DNA of 22,403 bases, taken from Spirochaetia bacterium (GTDB taxonomy: Bacteria > Spirochaetota > Spirochaetia > Treponematales > Breznakiellaceae). Positions 14,341-20,904 of this stretch are shown here, in pieces (within the stretch, counting starts at the first letter, position 1; every line of letters starts with the position of its first letter). The translations under genes and the position numbers were made by a program. The DNA is taken from contig BNVB01000039.1 of assembly GCA_025997795.1 (NCBI GenBank), positions 1 to 22,403 on the forward strand. Direction: 5' to 3'. The notes beneath the pieces were generated by a model. The model had not been told where the DNA came from, ran no database searches, and was given only the letters and a program-made list of their open reading frames with translations.

Positions 14341-14538
14341 TTTATAACCCCTCGCGGCTTATTATCCATTTTTCCTGTAATTTAATAAACATCTCTCTTT
14401 ATGGGCGGCTTCAACGGGCGGTAATCGCGAAATTCGTACATAGCTCCAAAAAATCCCAAAAATTCGCCTCCGTATACAAGCGCCACGCTGGGTATTGCCA
14501 TAAATAGTGTAAACCCCGCCTTTGTATGGAGGAAAACT

Positions 14539-15432
14539 ATGGCGAAACACGAAAAACCTGCAAAATATGCAAAGCATATTGCAGCTCCCGATCCGATCAT
14601 CGATCCCTGCTGGGATCCGGTATTCAAAAGTATTTTTACCAGAGATACCACCCCTTCGGAGATAGCCCGGAAAAAGCTGCTCTCGGCTATCCTGGAAGAA
14701 CCAGTGAAAGAGCTAAGTATAAGCGCCAATGAACCGCCGGTTTCCCGGCTGGACCAGCGGCAGATACGTTACGACATCCAGTGCCTCTTTAATTCCGGCG
14801 AACGGGCAGATATTGAGATGACCCTCTACCCGCACAAATGGGAAGTCTTCCGGATGGAGTACTATTTAAGCCGCCTTTTTGCCAGTCAGGAAATCCGGGA
14901 AGAAAAGGGTTCGTATAGAACCCTCAAACGAAGCTACCAGATTTCCCTTCTGGCACGGGGCAGGCTGTTTGAAGACAACCGTTTTGATCACCGGTTTATC
15001 TACTACGACCCGGAGAATAATATACCCTTCGGTGGACTAACAGCAATAATCACGCTAGAATTAGAAAAGCTGGGGGTAACAGCGGAAAAAGCAGTTTCCG
15101 CCATGAGCGAAAAAGAACGCCGGGCCGTATTTTTTAAGTATTACAACGATACGGAAAAGCAGTCCCTGATACAAGAGATAACCCGCGAAGAGGAGGGCAT
15201 AGCAATGGCGGCAGATGTAATCAACGGATTTACTGCGGCAGAAGTAGCCTTTTTCCATGAGATGAGTGTGGAAAAGTACGAACTGGATATGCGGGCCCAC
15301 GCGCAGGAAGCCGAGGAAAAAGGTTGGGAGCAAGGCCGGGCAGATGGTGAGGTTAGAGGCCGTACGGAGGTACTGGATCTGCTCAAAAGCGGTAAATCTC
15401 CGGAGGAAATACTGACCACTTACGGTAAATAA
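14539..15432 (+). CDS. Rpn-family recombination-promoting nuclease / PD-(D/E)xK 'transposase'
   Basis: A 297-aa member of the Rpn (PDDEXK_2) family. In Escherichia coli Rpn proteins promote RecA-independent recombination and cut DNA. Family features are 'DPCWDPVFKSIF' (22-33), 'RQIRYDIQCLFNSGERADIE' (74-93) with Asp79 and Glu93 as likely metal ligands, 'RMEYYLSRLFASQ', and a long helical C-terminus. The last part, 'AEEKGWEQGRADGEVRGRTE' and 'VLDLLKSGKSPEEILTTYG', is the usual ending in this family. Many members read IEMQ at the second site; here it is 'IEMT'. GGAGG (14526-14530) precedes the ATG. Such genes are commonly multi-copy in termite-gut treponemes and mark plastic regions, which fits the scarred DNA on its left. 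No mobile-element ends are visible. Confidence 0.8.
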   Translation: MAKHEKPAKYAKHIAAPDPIIDPCWDPVFKSIFTRDTTPSEIARKKLLSAILEEPVKELSISANEPPVSRLDQRQIRYDIQCLFNSGERADIEMTLYPHKWEVFRMEYYLSRLFASQEIREEKGSYRTLKRSYQISLLARGRLFEDNRFDHRFIYYDPENNIPFGGLTAIITLELEKLGVTAEKAVSAMSEKERRAVFFKYYNDTEKQSLIQEITREEEGIAMAADVINGFTAAEVAFFHEMSVEKYELDMRAHAQEAEEKGWEQGRADGEVRGRTEVLDLLKSGKSPEEILTTYGK

Positions 15433-15482
15433 CGCTAAACGCCAGGGAGCTTGCTGCGGTGTTGCTTGCGGGAACCGAGTAG

Positions 15483-15512
15483 TTGACACATTCCCCCCAA
15501 TTTCGCTATAAT
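15483..15512 (+). promoter_or_regulatory. Promoter of the thiamine transport operon
   Basis: Consensus TTGACA (15483-15488) and TATAAT (15507-15512) with an 18-nt spacer. Transcription should start a few bases before the riboswitch. Confidence 0.82.
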
Positions 15513-15522
15513 TATAAAAAAT

Positions 15523-15636
15523 GGGGAGCTGGTAAAGGTAACACCGCTTGGGTTACCTGGTTCCGGCTGAGAGTAAGCGGCCCAACGCTTTAACCCTTGA
15601 ACCTGAACCGGATAATGCCGGCGGAGGGAAAAGCTC
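15523..15636 (+). promoter_or_regulatory. TPP riboswitch (THI element)
   Basis: All conserved THI-box blocks are present in order: GGGGAGCT (15523), GGCTGAGAG (15565), ACCCTTGAACCTGA (15593), CCGG-ATAATG-CCGG (15608) and GGAGGGA (15623). GAGCT (15526) pairs with AGCTC (15632-15636) to close the element. Two optional stems are added: AGGTAAC/GTTACCT (15536-15558) and a TAAGCG/CGCTTTA hairpin between CTGAGAG and ACCC. Binding of thiamine pyrophosphate should turn the operon off through the terminator at 15656-15683. Confidence 0.95.
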
Positions 15637-15655
15637 GTGGTCATACGCCGCCTGA

Positions 15656-15683
15656 AAAACCTCCCCGTTCCGGGAGGTTTTTT
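15656..15683 (+). terminator. Riboswitch-controlled intrinsic terminator
   Basis: AAAACCTCCC (15656-15665), a 6-nt loop and GGGAGGTTTT, running into a T-tract at 15678-15683. GGAGG of the riboswitch (15623-15627) could pair with CCTCC of the terminator (15660-15664), offering a mutually exclusive antiterminator when no ligand is bound (inference). Confidence 0.88.
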
Positions 15684-15726
15684 AATTTTTAAGCAAACGG
15701 AAGTGAAGCTTAATGAGGAGGCTGTC

Positions 15727-16083
15727 ATGTTAGAAAAACAACCGGAACCTGCCGCCGGACGAGCAGCAGCGAGCGAAGGTTCCCCGGAAGCAAGTCTGGC
15801 TATCCAGGTACTGCCCAAAACCGCCAGCGGCGATGAAGTAATCCGCATTGTAGACGCGGTAATTGCCTACATCAAGGGCACGGGGCTTAACACCTTTGTG
15901 GGGCCCTTTGAAACCACCGTAGAAGGAAGTTTTGATCAACTCTGCGAAATTGCCCGGGAAGCCCAGCTTATCTCTATCCGGGAAGGGGCCGGCGCTGTTT
16001 CTACCTATATGAAGTGGGCATATAATCCCGGCGAGGGTGTCTGGTCCATCGACAAAAAAGTATCCAAACACCATGTCCCTTGA
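15727..16083 (+). CDS. Thiamine-binding protein, MTH1187/YkoF family
   Basis: A 118-aa small cytoplasmic protein with a ferredoxin-like fold; relatives bind thiamine or its pyrimidine. The core 'LAIQVLPKTASGDEVIRIVD', 'YIKGTGLNTFVGPFETTVEG' and 'FDQLCEIAREAQLISIREGA' matches the family. I start it at 15727, after GAGGAGG (15716-15722); an upstream in-frame GTG (15637) would place the start inside the riboswitch. Residues 6-20 ('PEPAAGRAAASEGSP') are not part of the fold and are encoded by a palindromic repeat (15742-15787) also found twice in the binding-protein gene of this operon. It is the first gene after the TPP riboswitch, and its end overlaps the permease gene. Confidence 0.85.
   Translation: MLEKQPEPAAGRAAASEGSPEASLAIQVLPKTASGDEVIRIVDAVIAYIKGTGLNTFVGPFETTVEGSFDQLCEIAREAQLISIREGAGAVSTYMKWAYNPGEGVWSIDKKVSKHHVP
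15742..15787. repeat. In-frame palindromic repeat in thiamine-binding gene
   Basis: About 45 bp with GGAACCT and AGGTTCC as outer inverted arms, translated as 'PEPAAGRAAASEGSP'. It differs by a few bases from the two copies at 17830-17919. Confidence 0.8.
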
Positions 16084-16840
16084 ACATAAGCGTAGATTAC
16101 CACGAAAGACCGGGGCCGTTGTCCTTGCCCTGGCGCTGCTCCTTCTTTGGCAGGGGATAAGCGCTGCAGGTTTTGTACCGGGTTATATGCTGCCCAGTCC
16201 TGCCCGGATTGCGCTGGCGGCAATCCGGGATTTTCCCCTCCTTATGGGGCACCTGCTTCGTACTCTGGAAGAAGCGGCGGCGGGGCTGGCGCTGGCGCTG
16301 GTCTTTTCCTTTATCCTGGCGGTACTTATGGACCTTAGCCGCCTCTTAAAAGAAACGGTATCCCCCCTTTTAACCCTAACCCAGACCATGCCTACCATCG
16401 CCCTGGCGCCGCTCCTTATTTTATGGATGGGTTACGGTACCGCGCCAAAGATCGCCCTGGTGTTCCTTACCTGTTTTTTCCCCCTTACCGTGGGTCTCCT
16501 GGGGGCCTTTGCCGCCGCCGGAGAAGACGAACTCCGGCTCCTTAAATCCATGGGAGCAAACCGGGTTCAGCTTTACCGGTACATTAAAGTACCCCAAAGT
16601 TTGCCGGCCTTTTTTTCCGGTCTGCGGATATCCGCGTCCTACTCAATCATCGGGGCGGTTATTTCCGAATGGCTCGGCGGCGACGCGGGCCTGGGGGTGT
16701 ATATGATCCGGGTACGAAAATCCTATTCCTTCGACCGGATGTTCGCCGCCATCGTTCTTGTGGCCCTGCTCAGTCTGGGTCTCTTAAAATTGGTTGATTG
16801 TCTTAAACGGGCGCTTATGCCCTGGAACAAGGAGGAATAA
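16073..16840 (+). CDS. thiX: ThiX-type ABC transporter permease
   Basis: A 255-aa inner-membrane permease of the SsuC/TauC type, expected to carry a thiamine precursor (probably a pyrimidine such as formylaminopyrimidine or HMP). Six hydrophobic segments are visible, starting with 'AVVLALALLLLWQGISAA'. The cytoplasmic loop that contacts the ATPase is 'DELRLLKSMGANRVQLYRYI', a good EAA-type motif. I start at ATG 16073, which overlaps the preceding gene by 11 nt; an upstream GTG at 16037 would add 12 polar residues, and neither has a strong ribosome binding site. Co-transcription with thiY and thiZ behind a TPP riboswitch supports the substrate class; the exact ligand is not shown by sequence. 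Confidence 0.85.
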   Translation: MSLEHKRRLPRKTGAVVLALALLLLWQGISAAGFVPGYMLPSPARIALAAIRDFPLLMGHLLRTLEEAAAGLALALVFSFILAVLMDLSRLLKETVSPLLTLTQTMPTIALAPLLILWMGYGTAPKIALVFLTCFFPLTVGLLGAFAAAGEDELRLLKSMGANRVQLYRYIKVPQSLPAFFSGLRISASYSIIGAVISEWLGGDAGLGVYMIRVRKSYSFDRMFAAIVLVALLSLGLLKLVDCLKRALMPWNKEE

Positions 16841-16842
16841 AC

Positions 16843-17934
16843 ATGAAACGTACTAACTTTTTTTTGATGTCCGCAATAGTACTGACGGCAGTCCTGTTAA
16901 GCGGATGCGGCGGAAGTAAAGGCAGCCCACAGCCGGGGACCGAAAAAATCCGTTTGGTACTGGACTGGACCCCCAACACCAACCACACGGGGATCTATGT
17001 AACAAAGGACAAAGGCTGGTTCGCCGAAGAAGGGCTTCTGGTGGAAATCCTTATGCCCCCGGAAGACGGCGCCCTTGTATTACTCGCTTCGGGAAAGGCG
17101 GAATTTGCCGTGGACTTCCAGGAAACGTTGGGACCCGCCATCGCCCGGGAAGATCCGCTCCCGGTAACGGCGGCGGCGGCGATTATTTCCCACAACACAT
17201 CGGGGCTTATGTCCCTTAGGGCCAGAGGAATCCGGCGGCCCCGGGATCTGGCGGGAAAACGTTTTGCCTCCTGGGAAACGCCCCTGGTTACTGCGGTAAT
17301 CCGGGACATCGTGGAAAATGACGGCGGCAGCTTTAATGCGGTAACGATGATCCCCAATTATGCCACCGATGCTTTTTCTGCCCTGGAAACCGATGTGGAT
17401 TCCATCTGGATCTACTATGCCTGGGACGGGATCGCTGCGGAACTCCGGGGAACGGAGATCGATTACCTGGACCTGGGAAAAATCAACCCTGCCCTGGATT
17501 TTTACACCCCGGTGATTGTGGTAAACAATAACTGGGCCGCTGCAAATCCCGGTACGGCAAAAAAATTCCTAACGGCCCTTAGCCGGGGTTACGACTTTGC
17601 CATTGCCAATCCGGCGGAAGCGGCGGAGATACTGCTTACGTATGCGCCGGAACTGGACGGAGATTTGGTCCGCCAGAGCCAGTTATACCTGGCTTCCCGG
17701 TACCGGGGAGATGCGCCCCGCTGGGGCGAAATCGAAACCGCCCGCTGGGGAGGCTTCTACCGGTGGATGTACGAACGGGGCCTTCTGGAAAAGGACATCG
17801 GTTCCGGGGGCTTTACCAATGAATACCTTCCGGAACCTGCCGCCGAGCGAGCGGCAGCGAGCGAAGGTTCCCCTCCGGAACCTGCCGCCGAGCGAGCGGC
17901 AGCGAGCGAAGGTTCCCCTCCGGTGCAAAGGTGA
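16843..17934 (+). CDS. thiY: ThiY-type thiamine-precursor-binding lipoprotein
   Basis: A 363-aa substrate-binding lipoprotein of the NMT1/THI5-like family. A lipobox 'LLSGC' places the lipidated Cys at residue 22. The mature protein begins with family signatures 'LVLDWTPNTNHTGIYVTKDK' and 'GWFAEEGL', then 'ASGKAEFAVDFQET', and ends its fold near 'WMYERGLLEKDIGSGGFTNE'. The family binds pyrimidine precursors of thiamine such as formylaminopyrimidine. The last ~32 residues (about 330-360) are two tandem 'PEPAAERAAASEGSP' peptides followed by 'PVQR'; they come from an inserted 45-bp repeat and lie outside the family fold. GGAGG is 9 nt before the ATG. Its stop overlaps the thiZ start (GTGA). Confidence 0.87.
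   Translation: MKRTNFFLMSAIVLTAVLLSGCGGSKGSPQPGTEKIRLVLDWTPNTNHTGIYVTKDKGWFAEEGLLVEILMPPEDGALVLLASGKAEFAVDFQETLGPAIAREDPLPVTAAAAIISHNTSGLMSLRARGIRRPRDLAGKRFASWETPLVTAVIRDIVENDGGSFNAVTMIPNYATDAFSALETDVDSIWIYYAWDGIAAELRGTEIDYLDLGKINPALDFYTPVIVVNNNWAAANPGTAKKFLTALSRGYDFAIANPAEAAEILLTYAPELDGDLVRQSQLYLASRYRGDAPRWGEIETARWGGFYRWMYERGLLEKDIGSGGFTNEYLPEPAAERAAASEGSPPEPAAERAAASEGSPPVQR
17830..17919. repeat. Tandem in-frame 45-bp palindromic repeats at thiY 3' end
   Basis: Two exact 45-bp copies (17830-17874 and 17875-17919), followed by the first four bases of a third. Each has outer arms GGAACCT/AGGTTCC (first copy 17832-17838 and 17865-17871) and inner arms GCCGC/GCGGC. Each encodes 'PEPAAERAAASEGSP'. 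A diverged copy sits in the first gene of the same operon (15742-15787). Confidence 0.88.
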
Positions 17935-18809
17935 ACCAAAGACCCCCGGAAACGGTTTTTTACTGCCGTGATATTCTTAAAAGTTACGAAGGTAAACCGG
18001 TAGTAGCGGACATCAACCTGGACCTTGCCGCAGGGGGGCTTATCTCCCTTGTGGGCCCTTCCGGGATTGGCAAGACCACCCTCTTTAATGTCCTTTCGGG
18101 AGTGGATAAGCCCGATAAAGGGCGGATTTTTCTTGACGGGGAAGAGATCACCGGTATTTCCGGCAGGGTAAGTTACATGATGCAGAAGGATCTGCTCCTG
18201 GAATACCGGACCGTGCTGGACAATGTGATTCTGCCGTTAATTATCCGGGGAACTCCAAAAAAAGAAGCCCGCCATTTTGCAGCTTCTTTTTTTACAACCT
18301 TCGGCCTGGCGGGATACGAAAAAAAGTACCCCCGCCAGCTTTCCGGGGGAATGCGCCAGCGGGCGGCCCTGCTCCGTACCTGCCTGAACGGGACTTCCGG
18401 TTATCGCGTAAAGTCCAATCGAACAGAGCAAACTTCGTATGCTCCGCGCCGCTCCCCGGTGATACTGCTCGATGAACCCTTTTCGGCTTTGGACTCGCTT
18501 ACCCGCCGGACCATGCAGGACTGGTTCCAGAATATTATGGATAGACCGCTCTTGGGAACAGAGAAAATTTCGGCGCTTTTTATTACCCATGATGTGGAGG
18601 AAGCTGTTTTCCTTTCAGACCGGGTGTACCTGCTAAGCGCCCCGAACCGGAGCGGCGGCGAAAACCGGGGCGGCGAAAAGAACCCCGGCAGGATCAGCGC
18701 TTTTTTTGACATTAACACCCCCCGGCCCCGGAACCGGGATTTTTCCCTTACCCCGGAATTTGCCGCCCAAAAAAGGGCAATCCTTGATGCCATTGACGGC
18801 AGCGTCTAA
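17931..18809 (+). CDS. thiZ: ThiZ-type ABC transporter ATPase with an in-frame insertion
   Basis: A 292-aa ATP-binding subunit that powers the ThiXY transporter. Walker A is 'GPSGIGKTT' (42-50), the Q-loop is 'MQKD' (84-87), the ABC signature is 'LSGGMRQRAAL' (137-147), Walker B is 'VILLDEP' (177-183) and the H-loop His is 220 in 'FITHD'. Relatives have only about 5-10 residues between 'RAALLRT' and Walker B; here about 24 extra residues ('NGTSGYRVKSNRTEQTSYAP' and 'RRSP', about 153-176) intervene. The DNA there (18391-18458) contains the inverted arms GGACTT/AAGTCC, so it looks like an inserted repeat. A glycine-rich stretch at 240-253 is also unusual. The start is GTG at 17931, overlapping the thiY stop by 4 nt. 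All catalytic motifs are intact, so it is probably active. Confidence 0.85.
   Translation: MNQRPPETVFYCRDILKSYEGKPVVADINLDLAAGGLISLVGPSGIGKTTLFNVLSGVDKPDKGRIFLDGEEITGISGRVSYMMQKDLLLEYRTVLDNVILPLIIRGTPKKEARHFAASFFTTFGLAGYEKKYPRQLSGGMRQRAALLRTCLNGTSGYRVKSNRTEQTSYAPRRSPVILLDEPFSALDSLTRRTMQDWFQNIMDRPLLGTEKISALFITHDVEEAVFLSDRVYLLSAPNRSGGENRGGEKNPGRISAFFDINTPRPRNRDFSLTPEFAAQKRAILDAIDGSV
18391..18458. repeat. Probable repeat-derived insertion in the ATPase gene
   Basis: An inserted segment between the ABC signature and Walker B coding regions, starting with arms GGACTT (18391-18396) and AAGTCC (18411-18416). No second copy is in this window, so its repeat nature is inferred from its position and palindrome. 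Confidence 0.4.
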
Positions 18810-18872
18810 AAAAAATTAAAAAAAATTCATAAAAAACCCTGAAATTTTAAAAAGCTGCGATATGGTAAAAGT

Positions 18873-18998
18873 ATGAGAAAAGTTGTAGAGATGGTCCTAA
18901 GGGACAAAAAACTCCTTTTTAACCGGATTCTTCTGCCTCTGCTTGCGGCAGCGGCAGTTTCGTTCATTTCGTTCTATTTACTGACGCTTACGTCATAG
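18873..18998 (+). CDS. 41-aa small membrane peptide, hypothetical
   Basis: A short frame starting at ATG 18873. It begins with a basic amphipathic stretch ('MRKVVEMVLRDKKLLFNR') and continues into one hydrophobic helix ('ILLPLLAAAAVSFISFYLLT', residues 19-38), ending 'LTS'. This is the pattern of a single-pass small membrane protein. No good ribosome binding site precedes it; a weak CTGAAA-N16-TATGGT promoter (18839-18866) ends 6 nt before the ATG, so a leaderless transcript is possible. It lies alone between the thiamine operon and the peptide transporter. I do not recognise a family. It may be a chance frame, though the composition favours a real gene. Confidence 0.45.
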   Translation: MRKVVEMVLRDKKLLFNRILLPLLAAAAVSFISFYLLTLTS

Positions 18999-19034
18999 TC
19001 CTTTTTCCCCCTCGTCAACATACGGAAAAAAGGC

Positions 19035-19040
19035 TATACT
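19035..19040 (+). promoter_or_regulatory. -10 box immediately before the peptide-binding lipoprotein gene
   Basis: TATACT ends 7 nt before the ATG at 19048, so transcription would begin at or next to the start codon. No Shine-Dalgarno sequence is visible in GCTCCCC, and the -35 region is weak. Confidence 0.45.
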
Positions 19041-19047
19041 GCTCCCC

Positions 19048-20904
19048 ATGAAGCAGTTGAGCGGCTGGTGCTTTTTGTGGGCCTGTATACTGCTGGGGTC
19101 CTGTACCGGTACACGGGAATATTCCCCGGAGGAACTGAAGGTTCTTACTGTTGAGGGGGTAGAAACCATCCTTGCCGGAACCCGGAGCAAACCCTGGCGG
19201 GGAGAAGCCTTTGTACCCGGCACAAACGGCGGGATCTGGTTCAGCGCCATAACCAGCGAGCCAAAAAGTTTTAATCTGCTGGTGGCGGAACGGGATGCCG
19301 ATACCAGCCGCATTGTCAACAGCATGCATGATGTATTAATGGACTATGACGCGGTACGCCGGGAATGGAAAGGCAGATGTGCTGTTCCCGAAATTGAGGT
19401 AAACGAAGAACAAGGAACGCTGTCCGTTATCTTTACCCTGCGGGAAAATCTTTACTGGAGTTTTTACAATTCGGAGCGGAAGGTTCCGGTTACCAGCGAC
19501 GATATTGTCTTCTGGTACAACGAAATTGAAGGCGATCCGGACTTCCACAGTTCCGCTTACAACGGTCAGTTTGTTACGCTTACAGACGGCGGCAAGGAAT
19601 CCAAAGCACATATTGATATTGAAAAAATCGACGACCGCCGCTTTGCTTTCCGCTTTCCCCGTATTGTGGCCGATCCGCTGCTTTCCGTAAACCGGAATTT
19701 TGGCCCCCGGTTTATTTACGAAAAGGCCAAAAACGAAGGGGGAATCCAGGGGGTACTGGATCTCTTTAGCATTGCTTCGGATCCAAAAGAAATTCCCTCC
19801 ATGGGTGAATGGTTCCTTACCGAATATATTCCCGGCCTCCGTTTGGTATTCCACCGCAATGCCGATTATTGGGAAAAAGACAGCGCCGGCGGGACACCGC
19901 CCTACTATGAAGAAAAGATAGTCCAGATTCTTTCGGATACCAATACATCGTTCCTGGTATTTAAAGAAGGACGGCTTGAATCGTACCTGGCCCGGCCGGA
20001 AGACCTGGACGAACTTGTCCGTAATCAGGGAAAGGAACGGCCCTTTAGAAAGGGCTCCAACGACTACATGGTTTATAATACCGAAGGTTCTCTGGGGGCC
20101 CTTTTCTGGAGCTTTAACCAAAACCCCAAAAACGCAGACAAGCCCTGGTACGAATGGTTTACCCAAAAAGAATTCCGCCAGGCCATGAGCTGCATCCTTA
20201 ACCGTGACAGGCTTGTTTCCCAGGTATACCGGGGGCTGGCGGAACCCAAGTTCGATTTTTTTCCGCCGCCCAATCCATACTACAATCCGGAAATTACCCT
20301 GCAATACCGTTATGATCTTAAGCGGGCGGCAGAACTTCTTGCGTCCATTGGCATTAAACGGGATACCGGGGGTATCATGCGGGATGCCAAAGGAAGGGCG
20401 GTGGAGTTTGATCTTGTTATCCCCAGCGATGTAACGGTTCATACCGATACCGCTTCTATCATCATGGACGAGGCGGCAAAAATGGGGATCAAAATCAACA
20501 TCCGGCCCACGGACTTTCAAAAAATGGTGGAACAGCTTACCGCCAGCTGCGACTGGCCTTCGCTTATCATTGGGCTGGGTTCCAACTTTTTTCCCACCCA
20601 GGGGAGCAATGTCTGGCCCTCCGACGGGAATCTGCACCTTTGGCATCCGCTGCAGGAAAAACCCGCCACCGATTGGGAAGCACGGATAGATTATCTTTAC
20701 AACGAAGGGGCTTACACGATTAACCGGGAAAAGGCCCGCTTGATTTGGGATGAATACCAGCGGATACTGCTGGAACAATGTCCGGTCATTTACCTTGTTA
20801 GGCAGCGCAGTTTTTTTGCCCTGCAGAACCGCTGGGATCCGGTGAACTTTTATTTTGATAACATCAACAGTTATGAAATTTCCCGTTTGTTTTTGAGGCA
20901 GTGA
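19048..20904 (+). CDS. Oligopeptide/dipeptide ABC transporter binding lipoprotein (SBP family 5)
   Basis: A 618-aa extracytoplasmic solute-binding protein. The lipobox 'LLGSC' puts the lipidated Cys at residue 19. The family 5 fold is seen in 'SEPKSFNLLVAERDADTSRI', 'LRENLYWS...VPVTSDDIVFWYNEI', 'KEFRQAMSCILNRDRLVSQV' and 'GLAEPKFDFFPPPNPYYNPE', and in the C-terminal 'INREKARLIWDEYQRILLEQ', 'CPVIYLV'. The length is slightly above the usual 520-600 aa. It should capture peptides (or, in some family members, sugars or nickel) in the periplasm and hand them to the two permeases that follow. It overlaps the first permease gene (TGATG at 20902-20906). The lack of a ribosome binding site and the -10 box only 7 nt from the ATG suggest a leaderless message. 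Confidence 0.88.
   Translation: MKQLSGWCFLWACILLGSCTGTREYSPEELKVLTVEGVETILAGTRSKPWRGEAFVPGTNGGIWFSAITSEPKSFNLLVAERDADTSRIVNSMHDVLMDYDAVRREWKGRCAVPEIEVNEEQGTLSVIFTLRENLYWSFYNSERKVPVTSDDIVFWYNEIEGDPDFHSSAYNGQFVTLTDGGKESKAHIDIEKIDDRRFAFRFPRIVADPLLSVNRNFGPRFIYEKAKNEGGIQGVLDLFSIASDPKEIPSMGEWFLTEYIPGLRLVFHRNADYWEKDSAGGTPPYYEEKIVQILSDTNTSFLVFKEGRLESYLARPEDLDELVRNQGKERPFRKGSNDYMVYNTEGSLGALFWSFNQNPKNADKPWYEWFTQKEFRQAMSCILNRDRLVSQVYRGLAEPKFDFFPPPNPYYNPEITLQYRYDLKRAAELLASIGIKRDTGGIMRDAKGRAVEFDLVIPSDVTVHTDTASIIMDEAAKMGIKINIRPTDFQKMVEQLTASCDWPSLIIGLGSNFFPTQGSNVWPSDGNLHLWHPLQEKPATDWEARIDYLYNEGAYTINREKARLIWDEYQRILLEQCPVIYLVRQRSFFALQNRWDPVNFYFDNINSYEISRLFLRQ

Larger units (their letters stand above)
13715..14425. 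repeat. 711-bp direct repeat unit, copy B
   Basis: Second copy of the unit at 11385-12095, same orientation. Together the two copies bracket the BtpA-family gene and the aminopeptidase/acetate kinase scar, so recombination between them would remove about 2.3 kb. Small indels near the upstream end (two bases gained and two lost) are the main structural differences. The rest of the gap to 14538 contains only the ribosome binding site of the next gene. Confidence 0.85.

Noticed and set aside
15637..15726. Extended start for the thiamine-binding protein at the GTG at 15637
   Set aside because: It would be translated from the riboswitch terminator. GAGGAGG just before ATG 15727 fixes the start.
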